This document shows, one piece after another, positions 18,379 through 28,092 of a stretch of 64,000 nt of DNA; positions within the stretch are counted from its first letter, which is position 1, and the number at the start of each line of letters is the position of its first letter. Origin of the DNA: Pseudobutyrivibrio ruminis DSM 9787 (lineage in GTDB: Bacteria; Bacillota; Clostridia; Lachnospirales; Lachnospiraceae); the NCBI RefSeq assembly GCF_900218035.1, contig NZ_OBMR01000013.1, forward strand, positions 37,019-101,018, in the 5' to 3' direction. The translations under genes were made by a program, and so were the position numbers. The notes under the pieces were generated by a model. It worked only from the letters and a program-made list of their open reading frames with translations. It was not told the DNA's origin and did not search any database.

Positions 18379-19242
18379 ATGTTAGTTTCTGCAAAAGAAA
18401 TGCTTGATAAAGCAAAAGCAGGCCACTATGCAGTTGGTCAGTTCAACATTAATAACCTTGAGTGGACAAAAGCCATTCTTCTTACAGCTCAGGAGCTTAA
18501 CTCACCTGTAATCCTTGGTGTATCTGAGGGTGCTGGTAAGTACATGACAGGCTTCGGTACAGTAGCTGCTATGGTTAAGGCTATGGACGAGGAGCTCGGA
18601 ATTACAGTTCCTGTAGCACTTCACCTTGATCACGGTACATACGAAGGATGCTACAAGTGCATCAAAGCTGGTTTCACATCAATCATGTTTGATGGTTCAC
18701 ACTATCCATTCGAGGAGAACCTTGCAAAGTCTACAGAGCTTGTTAATGTTGCTCACGGACTTGGCCTTTCTATCGAGTGCGAAGTTGGTTCAATCGGTGG
18801 TGAAGAAGATGGTGTTGTAGGTATGGGCGAGTGTGCTGATCCTAACGAGTGCAAGACAATCGCTGACCTTGGTGTAGATATGCTTGCAGCAGGTATCGGT
18901 AACATCCACGGTAAGTACCCAGAGAACTGGCAGGGACTTTCTTTCGAGACACTTGATGCTATTCAGCAGAAGACAGGTGCAATGCCACTCGTACTTCACG
19001 GTGGTACAGGTATCCCAGCTGATATGATCAAGAAGGCTATCGAGCTTGGCGTTTCAAAGATCAACGTTAACACAGAGTGCCAGCTTTCATTTGCTGACGC
19101 TACACGTAAATATATTGAGGCTGGTAAGGACCTTGAGGGTAAGGGCTTCGATCCACGTAAGCTTTTAGCTCCTGGTACAGATGCTATCAAGGCAACAGTT
19201 AAAGAAAAGATGGAACTTTTCGGTTCAGTTGGAAAGGCTTAA
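18379..19242 (+). CDS. fba: Class II fructose-1,6-bisphosphate aldolase
   Basis: Zinc-dependent aldolase of glycolysis and gluconeogenesis that splits fructose-1,6-bisphosphate into DHAP and GAP. 287 residues from ATG 18379 (MLVSAKEMLDKAKAGHYAVGQFNINN), chosen because GGAGG lies 8 nt upstream and the family starts here; a longer in-frame opening at 18295 would read into the preceding gene. Motifs: LHLDHGTYEGC, VGSIGGEEDG, LVLHGGTGIP and INVNTECQ. The codons are biased as in highly expressed genes. Its GAP product is also the acceptor in the sulfosugar transaldolase step encoded further on. Confidence 0.97.
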   Translation: MLVSAKEMLDKAKAGHYAVGQFNINNLEWTKAILLTAQELNSPVILGVSEGAGKYMTGFGTVAAMVKAMDEELGITVPVALHLDHGTYEGCYKCIKAGFTSIMFDGSHYPFEENLAKSTELVNVAHGLGLSIECEVGSIGGEEDGVVGMGECADPNECKTIADLGVDMLAAGIGNIHGKYPENWQGLSFETLDAIQQKTGAMPLVLHGGTGIPADMIKKAIELGVSKINVNTECQLSFADATRKYIEAGKDLEGKGFDPRKLLAPGTDAIKATVKEKMELFGSVGKA

Positions 19243-19280
19243 TCGGTTTGCCCGATTTAGCTTTCTTATGAGCTTTATGG

Positions 19281-19318
19281 AAGACAATCGGTGGGGATCC
19301 TTGCTGATTGTCTTTCTT
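19281..19318 (+). terminator. Rho-independent terminator after fba
   Basis: AAGACAATC (19281-19289) pairs with GATTGTCTT (19306-19314) around a 16-nt loop, followed by a T-rich tail. Confidence 0.75.
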
Positions 19319-19349
19319 TATATATGTTATGGGAAAGGATACTTTATAA

Positions 19350-21470
19350 ATGGAAGAATATTTTAATGTGGCAGACATCTTTGGAGAAAATGTATTTAAC
19401 GATACAGTTATGCAGGAACGACTTCCAAAGAAGACTTATCAGAAGCTTAAGCAGACTATTCTTGCGGGAGAAGAGCTTGATTTAGAGACTGCTGATGTTA
19501 TTGCACACGAAATGAAGGAGTGGGCTATTGAGAAGGGTGCAACCCACTACACACATTGGTTCCAGCCACTTACAGGTATTACAGCAGAAAAACATGATTC
19601 ATTTATTTCTGCTCCATTGCCAAGTGGTAAGGTGCTTATGAGCTTTTCTGGTAAAGAGCTTATAAAAGGTGAGCCAGATGCATCATCGTTCCCTTCAGGA
19701 GGACTTAGAGCCACATTTGAGGCAAGAGGATATACTGCTTGGGATCCAACATCTCCAGCATTTGTTAGACAGGATGCAGCAGGTGCAACACTTTGCATTC
19801 CTACAGCTTTCTGTTCATACACAGGAGAAGCTTTGGATCAAAAAACACCTTTGCTTCGTTCTATGGAAGTTTTATCAGAGCAGGCAATCAGACTACTTAG
19901 ATTATTTGGTAACACAAATTCTAAGCGTGTAATTCCTTCAGTTGGTGCTGAACAGGAATACTTCCTTATCGACCGTGAAATGTATCTTGCCCGTAAAGAT
20001 TTAATGTATACAGGTCGTACACTCTTTGGTGCAATGCCACCTAAGGGACAGGAAATGGACGACCATTATTTTGGCTCAATTCCAGAGAGAATTGAAGCTT
20101 ATATGCGTGATGTTAATATTGAGCTTTGGAAGCTTGGCGTTTCATCTAAAACACAGCATAATGAGGTTGCTCCAGCTCAGCACGAGCTTGCACCAATCTA
20201 TGCACAGTGCAACGTTGCAGTTGATCACAACCAGATTATCATGGAGACTCTTAGAAAGGTTGCAAACCGCCATGGTTTACAGTGCCTCCTCCATGAAAAA
20301 CCATTCGCAGGCGTAAATGGTTCAGGTAAGCATGATAACTGGTCACTTGTTACCGATGATGGAATCAATCTTTTTGAGCCAGGTAAATCACCACATGAGA
20401 ACATCCAGTTCTTGCTTGTGCTTTGCCTCGTTCTTAAGGCTGTTGATTTACATGCAGATCTTCTTCGTGAATCTGCATCAGACGTTGGTAATGATCACAG
20501 ATTAGGTGGAAATGAAGCACCTCCTGTAATCATCTCTGTATACCTTGGAGAGCAGTTAGAGGACGTTTTAAGACAGCTTATCTCTACTGGTACTGCTACT
20601 AAGTCAAAGAAGGGTGAAAAGCTTGCTACAGGCGTTAAAACACTTCCAGACTTTAGAAAAGATGCTACAGATAGAAACCGTACATCACCATTTGCATTTA
20701 CCGGAAATAAGTTCGAATTCAGAATGGTTGGCTCACAGGATTCAGTTGGCGAGCCAAACGTAGTTCTCAATACAATCATGGCAGAGGCACTTTGCGAGGC
20801 TTGTGATGAGCTTGAGAAAGCAAAGGATTTTGATAGTGCAGTTCATGACATGATCAAGAAGCTTGCTACAGAGCATCAGCGCATCGTATTCAACGGAAAT
20901 GGATACGGAGATGAGTGGATTGAAGAAGCAAAGAAGAGAGGCTTGCCAAGCATCAATTCTTTGGTAGAAGCAATTCCTGCTCTTACAACAGATGCGACAG
21001 TTTCAATGTTTGAAAAGTTTGGTGTATTCTCAAAGGTAGAGCTTGAATCACGTGCAGAAATCGAATATGAGCAGTATATCAAGTCAATCAATATTGAAGC
21101 TAAGACCATGATAGATATGGCTTCTAAGCAGATTATTCCAGCTGTAATAGGCTATGCTACAGAGCTTGGACTTTCTATCGGTACAATTCAGGATGCTTGT
21201 CCTGAGGCTGATGTAAGCACACAGAAGGAGCTTCTCATTAAGGTATCTAACCACCTACGTGAAGCAAAAGAAGCCCTTGTAAAGCTTAAAGAGACAAACA
21301 ATAAAGCATATACTATGAAGGCTTCTAGCTGCGAAAAAGCCAACTTCTACCACGATGAAGTTATAAAGGCTATGGAAGAGCTTCGTGCTCCTGTAGACGC
21401 CTTAGAAATGATTGTAGACAAGGAATGCTGGCCAATGCCAAGCTACGGAGACATGATTTTCGAAGTATAA
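19350..21470 (+). CDS. glnN: Type III glutamine synthetase
   Basis: Assimilates ammonia into glutamine using ATP. The 706-residue length and lack of GSI adenylylation features identify the GSIII class, common in Bacteroidetes and rumen/gut Firmicutes. Seen: [35 protein letters not shown] and [22 protein letters not shown], all typical active-site stretches. A GGAAAGGA SD precedes the ATG. Monocistronic, between the fba terminator and a terminator shared with the convergent PBP gene. Confidence 0.96.
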   Translation: MEEYFNVADIFGENVFNDTVMQERLPKKTYQKLKQTILAGEELDLETADVIAHEMKEWAIEKGATHYTHWFQPLTGITAEKHDSFISAPLPSGKVLMSFSGKELIKGEPDASSFPSGGLRATFEARGYTAWDPTSPAFVRQDAAGATLCIPTAFCSYTGEALDQKTPLLRSMEVLSEQAIRLLRLFGNTNSKRVIPSVGAEQEYFLIDREMYLARKDLMYTGRTLFGAMPPKGQEMDDHYFGSIPERIEAYMRDVNIELWKLGVSSKTQHNEVAPAQHELAPIYAQCNVAVDHNQIIMETLRKVANRHGLQCLLHEKPFAGVNGSGKHDNWSLVTDDGINLFEPGKSPHENIQFLLVLCLVLKAVDLHADLLRESASDVGNDHRLGGNEAPPVIISVYLGEQLEDVLRQLISTGTATKSKKGEKLATGVKTLPDFRKDATDRNRTSPFAFTGNKFEFRMVGSQDSVGEPNVVLNTIMAEALCEACDELEKAKDFDSAVHDMIKKLATEHQRIVFNGNGYGDEWIEEAKKRGLPSINSLVEAIPALTTDATVSMFEKFGVFSKVELESRAEIEYEQYIKSINIEAKTMIDMASKQIIPAVIGYATELGLSIGTIQDACPEADVSTQKELLIKVSNHLREAKEALVKLKETNNKAYTMKASSCEKANFYHDEVIKAMEELRAPVDALEMIVDKECWPMPSYGDMIFEV

Positions 21471-21484
21471 AATAATGATAATAA

Positions 21485-21520
21485 AAAAAGGCTCCGCTCT
21501 TAATTGAGCGGGGCCTTTTG
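21485..21520. terminator. Bidirectional terminator between glnN and the PBP gene
   Basis: AAAGGCTCCGCTC (21487-21499) and GAGCGGGGCCTTT (21506-21518) pair around a 6-nt loop. There is an A run on the left and a T run on the right, so it works for both convergent genes. Confidence 0.9.
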
Positions 21521-21529
21521 AGTTTTGTT

Positions 21530-24121
21530 TTATTCGCCACCAATTATTTGAATAGTTCCTTCACTGCCTCCTGAAGAATCACTTGTCGTGGATGAAGAAC
21601 CACCAATTACGCCAGTGTTTGGCATTTGGTAACCACCATGGTATGGACAATATGTTCCGAAGGTTGCTGCGTCTACGCCGTATGCTTCATCAGCACTTCC
21701 GGCAGCTGCGCCTACAATAAATACTCCTGAGTAGGCAGGACATTCGGAATTTGCAAACATGTGTGATTGTGTACAAACAGTACCGAGGTAATGCTTATCG
21801 CAGTATTCAGTAGGTTCAGTACCTTCTTCGAAGTACTCGGTGTAAACCATAGAACCTCGAGGGTCGCAGTCGCAAACACCACCAATGGCAAGCTTGCCTG
21901 ACTTTTTACAAACCTGTGCGGTAACAATACCATCTGGCATTGTAAAATCTTTAGCAGATAAATTCTCGTGAATTCGGCTCATTACGGCCTTCCAAATAAC
22001 CTTTGAGTAGGTTGTGTAGCTTTGAGGTGTATTGTCGTCAAATCCGCCCCAAATAACGCCTGTATAGTATGGAGTGAAGCCTGCAAAGACTGTATCACGA
22101 TTTTTTGTTGTAGTACCGGATTTGCCGGCCACAGCAATACCATTTACATCAAAGTTGGCAGCTGTACCAGTGCCGGAAGTCATAACGTCTTCCATAGCGC
22201 TTGTAAGTAACCAAGCAGTTGTTTCTTTTAATACTCTAGTTGAAGTGTTATCTCTATTATCAAGAATTATATTTCCCTGATGATCAACTACAGTAGTGTA
22301 GAAGATTGGTGAATTGTATTCGCCACCATTTGCGATTGTAGCATATGCTGATGTTAGGTCTACATTAGTAACACCATTTGTGATACCACCAAGAGCGAGA
22401 GCCTGGTTGTTATCACCATCAGTCAATGTTGTAATTCCTAAATCTTTTGCATATTGGAAGCCAAGGCTTGTTCCGATATCGCCCATTACTTCAACAGTAA
22501 CAACGTTGATAGAGTTTGTAATGGCAGTTCTGATATTGGTCCAGCCAAGGTATGTGTTGTTGTAGTTTTTAAGTGAAGTGCCATCTGCATATGTAGTTGG
22601 CATATCATTTTCAACAGAAGCAAGTGTCATTCCGCCTGCATCAAGTGCAGCAGCATAACAAGCAATAACCTTGAATGTTGAACCTGGCTGACGAGTAATA
22701 CCTGTAGCTCTGTTAAGAGTCTTGGCTGCTGTCTTATCGCCACGTCCACCAACCATTGCAACAACCTGACCAGTGTATTGGTCCATAATTGTCATTGCGG
22801 CCTGAGGCTGAAGTGTGTATGTTACAGATTCTCCAGCGATTTCATCTCCATCTTCCATAATTGCTGCCTTGTATTCTTCGATTGCAGCAGCTGCTTCCTC
22901 TTCTGAGTCAAACTCAAGAGTGTAGCTAGAGTTACTTGACTGGTAATAAGAAAGCATTGTGGTATCAGAATAATTAGCTGTTGAGCCATCTGATTTTGTA
23001 ATGGTCAATCTATATGAGAATGAATATTTTTCAATTCCCTTATAGTTGTCAGTATTGTTTATTTCTTCCTCTACGATATTTTGAATTGAAGTATCTTGTG
23101 TAGAGTAAATTGAAAGACCGCCTGAATATAATAGTGAATATGCTTCAGTTTCTGTGTAACCAAGTCTTGTTTGTAAATCTTCAATAACTTCATCTGTCAA
23201 TGCATCAACAAAATAAGAAGTTGATGATGTAGAAATCTCGGTGTTGAGTACCTGAATCCTATCGTAAACATCATCTGCGAGAGCTGTTTCATATTCGCTT
23301 TCTGTGATGTAACCCTGATCCAGCATATTTTTAAGCACCTTTTTACGGCGTGTTGCGTTTTCCTCTGGATGAGAAATAGGATTGTATTTTGTTGGATTCT
23401 GTGTGATTCCAGCGATAACTGCGCATTCTGAAAGGGTCAAATCCGAAACAGATTTATTAAAGTATCTCTCAGCTGCTGCTTCAACTCCAAGTGTGTTCTG
23501 ACCTAAGTTGATACTGTTAAGGTAGTTCTCTAAAATAACATCTTTACTAACTATTTTTTCAAGCTGAACGGCTAAGTATTGTTCTTGAATTTTTCGATTA
23601 ATACTATCAAGCTTAGTTCGCTCTGATGTCCATGTGGTGAAGTAGTTATTTTTAAGTAACTGCTGGGTGATTGTACTGGCACCCTGAGAAAAATGGAAAC
23701 CGTCCAGGATACCTTGCATTGCTGCTCTTATAATACCCTGTGGATCAATACCATTATGCTCATAGAATCGAGCATCCTCGATTGCAACGAAAGCATGTTG
23801 TAAATCGATAGGAATATTATCTAAAGTAACATAGGTTCTATTGGCACCTGTTGATGCTAAGGTTTCGATTTCATTTCCGTCTGAATCATAAACTGTACTC
23901 ATGTAGCCAGTTGGTGAGATATCGATTGTGGATACATCTGGAAGCTGGTCAATGAGATTCTTTGCATAGAGGTAAGCAAAAATACCACCAGCTATGACTA
24001 CAGAGACGATGCATATCAGCGAAATACGAATAATGGCCAATCCGGCACTGTGACGTTTTCGCTTCTTACGTCCTGAAAGCTGAGCGGACTGCTTAGCTGC
24101 ATTTTCTTTTCCGTAATTCAT
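21530..24121 (-). CDS. Class A penicillin-binding protein (PBP1A/1B-like)
   Basis: Bifunctional peptidoglycan synthase, about 863 residues. A basic cytoplasmic tail and one membrane helix (about 30-50) come first. The GT51 glycosyltransferase has EDARFYEHNG and QGASTITQQLLKN, and the transpeptidase has PGSTFK (catalytic Ser481), SINV and GKSGTT. A C-terminal tail contains eight or so cysteines (CKKSGK, CDCD, YCDKH, CTQS, SECP, YCPYH) and a Ser/Gly-rich end. I chose the ATG at 24121 because GGAGG lies 5 nt upstream; the longer opening to 24178 would overlap the divergent gene. Probable -10 TATAAT (reverse strand) at 24144-24149. Confidence 0.95.
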   Translation of the reverse strand: MNYGKENAAKQSAQLSGRKKRKRHSAGLAIIRISLICIVSVVIAGGIFAYLYAKNLIDQLPDVSTIDISPTGYMSTVYDSDGNEIETLASTGANRTYVTLDNIPIDLQHAFVAIEDARFYEHNGIDPQGIIRAAMQGILDGFHFSQGASTITQQLLKNNYFTTWTSERTKLDSINRKIQEQYLAVQLEKIVSKDVILENYLNSINLGQNTLGVEAAAERYFNKSVSDLTLSECAVIAGITQNPTKYNPISHPEENATRRKKVLKNMLDQGYITESEYETALADDVYDRIQVLNTEISTSSTSYFVDALTDEVIEDLQTRLGYTETEAYSLLYSGGLSIYSTQDTSIQNIVEEEINNTDNYKGIEKYSFSYRLTITKSDGSTANYSDTTMLSYYQSSNSSYTLEFDSEEEAAAAIEEYKAAIMEDGDEIAGESVTYTLQPQAAMTIMDQYTGQVVAMVGGRGDKTAAKTLNRATGITRQPGSTFKVIACYAAALDAGGMTLASVENDMPTTYADGTSLKNYNNTYLGWTNIRTAITNSINVVTVEVMGDIGTSLGFQYAKDLGITTLTDGDNNQALALGGITNGVTNVDLTSAYATIANGGEYNSPIFYTTVVDHQGNIILDNRDNTSTRVLKETTAWLLTSAMEDVMTSGTGTAANFDVNGIAVAGKSGTTTKNRDTVFAGFTPYYTGVIWGGFDDNTPQSYTTYSKVIWKAVMSRIHENLSAKDFTMPDGIVTAQVCKKSGKLAIGGVCDCDPRGSMVYTEYFEEGTEPTEYCDKHYLGTVCTQSHMFANSECPAYSGVFIVGAAAGSADEAYGVDAATFGTYCPYHGGYQMPNTGVIGGSSSTTSDSSGGSEGTIQIIGGE

Positions 24122-24163
24122 AATAACCTCCAATTTAGACTTCATTATACCAAAATTATCATT

Positions 24164-24169
24164 TATAAT
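24164..24169 (+). promoter_or_regulatory. -10 element placing transcription start at the YigZ ATG
   Basis: TATAAT at 24164-24169 is followed by AACCAC and then the ATG at 24177. A normal start site 7-8 nt past the -10 would give a leaderless mRNA. No clear -35 and no SD are visible. Confidence 0.45.
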
Positions 24170-24176
24170 AAACCAC

Positions 24177-24830
24177 ATGGATAATAAGACTTTTAGAATT
24201 GTATATGAAGGCGGAACAGGGGAGATAGAAGAAAAGAAATCGAGATTTATTGCTCATATTTGCCCCGTTACAACTGAAAAAGAGGCTGTAGATTTTATTT
24301 CTGAAAAAAAGAAAGAATTTTGGGATGCAAGACACAATTGCTCAGCCTTTGTTATTGGAAACAACAACGAAGTCACGAGGTGCAACGATGATGGTGAACC
24401 TGCGCAGACTGCAGGTCGTCCTATGTTGGATGTCCTTCTTAGAGAAAACATTCATAACTGTGCAGTAGTGGTGACTCGTTATTTTGGTGGAGTTCTTTTG
24501 GGAACAGGTGGCCTTGTGCGAGCATACCAGTCGGCTGTTCAGGAGGGACTGAAGAATTGCAAGATTCTTGAACCTAAAGACGGATATCCATGTGAAATAA
24601 AAACAGACTACAATGGTTATGGAAAAATAGAATATGTTCTCAGAGAAAATAATCTTCCAATTTTAAATACAGATTTTGGAGCGGAAGTAATAATTTCTTC
24701 TGTAGTCGAATGTAATTTTAAAGAAAATCTAGAAAAAATTATCGCAGACAAAACTGCGGGAAATGCCGAAATTACGTGGGATTCTCAGGTTAAATTCGAT
24801 ATTTTAGATGGCCAGATTTTAAAATTTTAA
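24177..24830 (+). CDS. YigZ/IMPACT family protein
   Basis: Conserved protein of 217 residues whose N-terminal IMPACT (UPF0029) domain has KKSRFIAHICPV, ARHNCSAFVIG, CNDDGEPAQTAGRPML and TRYFGGVLLGTGGLVRAY, followed by a C-terminal DUF1949-type domain. Bacterial members are linked to translation but their biochemical role is unsettled. It diverges from the PBP gene with only 55 nt between start codons. There is no SD upstream; a TATAAT seven bases ahead of the ATG suggests a leaderless transcript. Confidence 0.9.
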   Translation: MDNKTFRIVYEGGTGEIEEKKSRFIAHICPVTTEKEAVDFISEKKKEFWDARHNCSAFVIGNNNEVTRCNDDGEPAQTAGRPMLDVLLRENIHNCAVVVTRYFGGVLLGTGGLVRAYQSAVQEGLKNCKILEPKDGYPCEIKTDYNGYGKIEYVLRENNLPILNTDFGAEVIISSVVECNFKENLEKIIADKTAGNAEITWDSQVKFDILDGQILKF

Positions 24831-24850
24831 AAAAAGTTGAAAAAAGTGCT

Positions 24851-24879
24851 TGCTATTTTAAAATCTATGCTCTATAATA
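24851..24879 (+). promoter_or_regulatory. Promoter of tRNA-Gln
   Basis: TTGCTA (24851-24856), 17 bp, TATAAT (24874-24879), about 50 nt upstream of the mature tRNA. Confidence 0.75.
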
Positions 24880-24931
24880 GCATTCGTTGACGCGGTAAAG
24901 CAGTTGAAACAAAGCGCTCAGCGAATAATAT

Positions 24932-25003
24932 TGGCCCATCGCCAAATGGTAAGGCAACGGACTCTGACTCCGTCATTTCAAGGTTCGAATCCTTGTGGGC
25001 CAG
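24932..25003 (+). tRNA. tRNA-Gln (anticodon CTG)
   Basis: Acceptor TGGCCCA (24932-24938) pairs with TGGGCCA (24996-25002), then discriminator G. The D arm is GCC-AAATGGTAA-GGC. The anticodon stem ACGGA/TCCGT encloses CTCTGAC with anticodon CTG. The T arm CAAGG-TTCGAAT-CCTTG is canonical. A 5' U and this anticodon identify glutamine. CCA is not encoded. The gene stands alone with its own promoter and terminator. Confidence 0.95.
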
Positions 25004-25005
25004 CT

Positions 25006-25038
25006 AAGACCTAAGCATTAGCTTAGGTCTTTTTTTTA
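25006..25038 (+). terminator. Rho-independent terminator after tRNA-Gln
   Basis: AGACCTAAGC (25007-25016) and GCTTAGGTCT (25021-25030) with an ATTA loop and eight T residues, starting 3 nt past the tRNA. Confidence 0.95.
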
Positions 25039-25108
25039 CCTGAAATTTATGGAACAAATCAAACTGTTAATATATAATATTTGCTAACGGTGGTTTTGGA
25101 GGTAAGTG

Positions 25109-25807
25109 ATGTATTCGTATCAGGACAGAATTAAATACAGTGAAGTTGATGCTAATCTTGATCTCACATATTTTGGCTTAGTTAATTACATGCAAAACTG
25201 TAGCTGTTTTCATTCTGATGATGTTGGCGTTGGTGTATATTACTTAGCTCCCAAAAGACTAGGCTGGTTTGTGACAAGCTATGAAATACATATTAAAAGA
25301 TTGCCAAGGTATTCAGAGAAAGTAAAGGTATGCACATGGCCATATCAGGTTAGAGGCATGATGGCACATCGTCTTTACTCAATCGAAACCGAGGATGGAG
25401 AGGTTTTGGTTTATGCAGATTCCCTCTGGGTACTCATGGATTTGGATAAGCTCAAACCATCCAGATTTACAGAAGAAATTGCAAAAGCTTATCCGGAGGA
25501 TGCAAGCCTTCCTCAGTTTGATTTAAATCACAACAAGTTAAGGCTCAGTGCAGACATAGAAAAAGTTGGAGAGTTTACAGTTACAGACAGATATTTGGAC
25601 ACAAACAACCACATGAATAACTCTCACTACATAGATGTCACTCGTTATTACTTACCAGAGCAGTCATTCAACACAATCAATATCAACTACAAAAAAGCAG
25701 CATTGTTAGATGACAAGCTAGATGTGTATATAGGAAAAATAGAACAGGGATATCAGGTAGTCCTCAAAAAAGAAGATGAAGTTTATACAATAGTGGAGTA
25801 CAAATAA
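25109..25807 (+). CDS. Acyl-ACP thioesterase
   Basis: Hotdog-fold thioesterase (FatA/FatB-like, acyl-ACP thioesterase family) releasing fatty acids from acyl carrier protein. 232 residues. Two hotdog repeats are visible, the first with YSEVDANLDLTYFGLVNYMQ and the second with YLDTNNHMNNSHYIDVTRYYL. I placed the start at ATG 25109, 6 nt after GGAGG, rather than GTG 25106. Its last base overlaps the start of the cvfB-like gene (TAATG). Confidence 0.9.
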   Translation: MYSYQDRIKYSEVDANLDLTYFGLVNYMQNCSCFHSDDVGVGVYYLAPKRLGWFVTSYEIHIKRLPRYSEKVKVCTWPYQVRGMMAHRLYSIETEDGEVLVYADSLWVLMDLDKLKPSRFTEEIAKAYPEDASLPQFDLNHNKLRLSADIEKVGEFTVTDRYLDTNNHMNNSHYIDVTRYYLPEQSFNTININYKKAALLDDKLDVYIGKIEQGYQVVLKKEDEVYTIVEYK

Positions 25808-26631
25808 TGAAATTAGGCGAAATACAAGTTTTAAAAATAGAAAAGAAAGTTGAGTTTGGTGTTTATCTTTCAGATGGAACAGAAAGAGTTCTTTTGCCAA
25901 AGAAGCAGGTTCCGGAGAATGCCAAAATCGGAGACGAGATAAAGGTATTTGTATACAAGGATTCTAAGGATAGATTAATATGTACAACAAATACTCCAAA
26001 GCTTACTTTTGGCCAGATGGGTGTTCTTTCAGTTAGCCAGGTCAATAAAGTAGGTGCGTTCCTTGATTGGGGATTAGAAAAAGATTTATTCCTTCCTTTC
26101 AAGGAAATGACAAAGCAGCCATCTGAAGGTGACGAGATTTTAGTTAGAGTGTACATCGATAAAAGTCAGCGCCTCTGTGCCAGCATGAAGGGCTTATACG
26201 AGATGCTTTCTACAAAGCCACCATATCAGGTTGGTGACGAAGTAGAAGCTAGAATATACGAATTTGGCCATGACTTTGGTACATTTGTTGCTATCGAGGA
26301 CAAATATTCTGCAATGATTCCAAAGCATGAGGATACAAGCAAGTACCGAGTTGGTGATGTTCTTATGGTTCGCATCACAGGCATCAAAGAAGACGGTAAA
26401 TGCGATGTTACAATCAGAGATAAAGCATACATCCAAATGGAAGATGATGCAGAAGCGTTACTTGATTTAATAGATAGCTATGCTGGTGTATTGCCATTCT
26501 CAGAAAAGGCATCACCAGAAGTTATAAAAAGGGAAACAGGTCTTTCAAAAGCAGCTTTTAAACGTGCTATTGGAAGACTCTACAAGGAAAGAAAGATTTC
26601 CTTAGTAGATGGAAAGATACGCAAACTATAA
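25807..26631 (+). CDS. S1-like RNA-binding protein (CvfB/YitL family)
   Basis: About 274 residues with several S1-like OB folds (about 1-60, 65-130 and 140-210) and a C-terminal winged helix (ETGLSKAAFKRAIGRLYKERKI). CvfB in Staphylococcus influences virulence gene expression by binding RNA; the general role in other Firmicutes is unknown. Overlaps the thioesterase stop by one base and is followed after 13 nt by ridA, so the three are likely one transcript. Confidence 0.9.
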   Translation: MKLGEIQVLKIEKKVEFGVYLSDGTERVLLPKKQVPENAKIGDEIKVFVYKDSKDRLICTTNTPKLTFGQMGVLSVSQVNKVGAFLDWGLEKDLFLPFKEMTKQPSEGDEILVRVYIDKSQRLCASMKGLYEMLSTKPPYQVGDEVEARIYEFGHDFGTFVAIEDKYSAMIPKHEDTSKYRVGDVLMVRITGIKEDGKCDVTIRDKAYIQMEDDAEALLDLIDSYAGVLPFSEKASPEVIKRETGLSKAAFKRAIGRLYKERKISLVDGKIRKL

Positions 26632-26644
26632 GGAGGACATACTT

Positions 26645-27019
26645 ATGAAAAATGTAATCTCAACAACAGCTGCGCCAGCGGCAATTGGCCCATATTCACA
26701 GGCCATCGAGGTAAATGGAATGGTTTATACATCAGGTATCATTCCAGTTGATCCAGAAACAGGTGTTATTCCTGAAGGTGCTGCAGCACAGGCTGACAGA
26801 GTATTCAAGAGCATGAGCGCATTATTAGAAGCAGCCGGTACATCCATGGGAAATGTTGTTAAAACTACAGTCTTTATTAAAAACATGGATGATTTCGCAG
26901 CAATTAATGAAGTATATGCAAAGTACTTCCCAGAGCCATTTCCAGCTCGTTCATGTATTGAAGTTGCTCGTATTCCAAAGGATGTTCTCTTGGAAGCAGA
27001 GGCAATTGCAATCAAATAA
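26645..27019 (+). CDS. ridA: RidA family reactive intermediate deaminase
   Basis: Small trimeric enzyme that hydrolyses enamine/imine intermediates (for example 2-aminoacrylate) formed by PLP enzymes. 124 residues from ATG 26645, chosen for AGGAGG upstream and the family start MKNVISTTAAPAAIGPYSQ. GMVYTSGIIPVDPETG and the C-terminal FPARSCIEVARIPKDVLLEAEAIA, with the substrate-carboxylate Arg, are present. Confidence 0.95.
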   Translation: MKNVISTTAAPAAIGPYSQAIEVNGMVYTSGIIPVDPETGVIPEGAAAQADRVFKSMSALLEAAGTSMGNVVKTTVFIKNMDDFAAINEVYAKYFPEPFPARSCIEVARIPKDVLLEAEAIAIK

Positions 27020-27034
27020 ATTCGGAGAAGTGTT

Positions 27035-27949
27035 ATGGTTTATGATGTTATTGTTATAGGAGCGGGTCCTGCGGGCCTTGCTGCTGGAATATATGGTAAG
27101 AGAGCTGGCTATAATATTCTTGTATTAGACACAAGTTCTATCAGCGGAGGTCAGATACTCAACACATATGAGGTAGATAATTATCCTGGCATTCCAGGAG
27201 TATCAGGAACTGAGCTTGCAGAGGCAATGAAAAAGCATTGTGAAAAGCTTGGAGTTGAGTTCGCTAGAGGTCGTGTTACTTCCATAGTAGATAATGGTCA
27301 AACAAAAGAGCTTGTTACTAAGAAAGAAAATTTCCAAACAAAGACAGTTATTATTGCTACCGGAGCAACAAACAGAAAGCTTGGATGTCCTGGTGAGGAT
27401 GAATTTTCAGGCATGGGCGTTTCTTACTGCGCTACATGTGATGGTGCATTCTTCAAAGATAAGGTAGTGGCTGTAGTTGGCGGAGGAGATGTTGCCCTCG
27501 AGGATGCAGCTTATTTAGCTAGAACCTGCAAAAAAGTTTATCTTATTCATAGAAGAGATGAGTTTAGAGGAGCTGTAGTTTTACAAAACCAAATCAAGTC
27601 TCTTGATAATGTAGAGTTGGTATTGGATTCCACAGTTGAATCTATAATTGGAAATGATTCAGTTGAAAAACTTCTTATAAAAAATAAGAAAACAAATGAA
27701 GAAAGAGAACTAGAAGTAGATGGTGTATTTATTGCGGTAGGTACAGTGCCAAACACCAAAACTATTTCGGGTCTTCCTTCATTAGATGAAAGAGGCTATA
27801 TTGTTGCAGACGAAACATGCGAGACTAATATTCCAGGAGTATTTGCAGCAGGAGATGTTAGAACAAAGCAATTACGCCAGGTAATTACTGCAACCGCTGA
27901 TGGGGCGAATGCAATAACATCTATAACCAATTATTTAAATTTAAAATAG
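27035..27949 (+). CDS. trxB: Thioredoxin reductase (NAD(P)/FAD-dependent)
   Basis: Flavoenzyme of 304 residues that reduces thioredoxin or a related redoxin. FAD motif GAGPAGLAAG near the N-terminus, redox-active CATC (132-135), NAD(P) motif GGGDVALEDA, and the C-terminal FAD motif GVFAAGDVRTKQLRQV. The second nucleotide site GGGDVA and following HRRDEFR suggest NADPH, but some clostridial homologues use ferredoxin. The SD before the ATG is weak (CGGAGAAG). Confidence 0.9.
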   Translation: MVYDVIVIGAGPAGLAAGIYGKRAGYNILVLDTSSISGGQILNTYEVDNYPGIPGVSGTELAEAMKKHCEKLGVEFARGRVTSIVDNGQTKELVTKKENFQTKTVIIATGATNRKLGCPGEDEFSGMGVSYCATCDGAFFKDKVVAVVGGGDVALEDAAYLARTCKKVYLIHRRDEFRGAVVLQNQIKSLDNVELVLDSTVESIIGNDSVEKLLIKNKKTNEERELEVDGVFIAVGTVPNTKTISGLPSLDERGYIVADETCETNIPGVFAAGDVRTKQLRQVITATADGANAITSITNYLNLK

Positions 27950-28014
27950 TTTACTAAAATGTTACAAACTCAACATATTTTCAGATTATAAGAAAATGCA
28001 GGGTTAAATCGGAC

Positions 28015-28043
28015 TTGACACATTTACTGTTAGATTATATAAT
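28015..28043 (+). promoter_or_regulatory. Consensus sigma-A promoter for the NlpC/P60 gene
   Basis: TTGACA (28015-28020), exactly 17 bp, TATAAT (28038-28043): a perfect consensus promoter, predicting strong constitutive transcription starting near 28050. Confidence 0.9.
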
Positions 28044-28092
28044 GACAACAGTTGTAATAAGTTTGTAACAAATTCGGAGGTTTTTTTACAGA

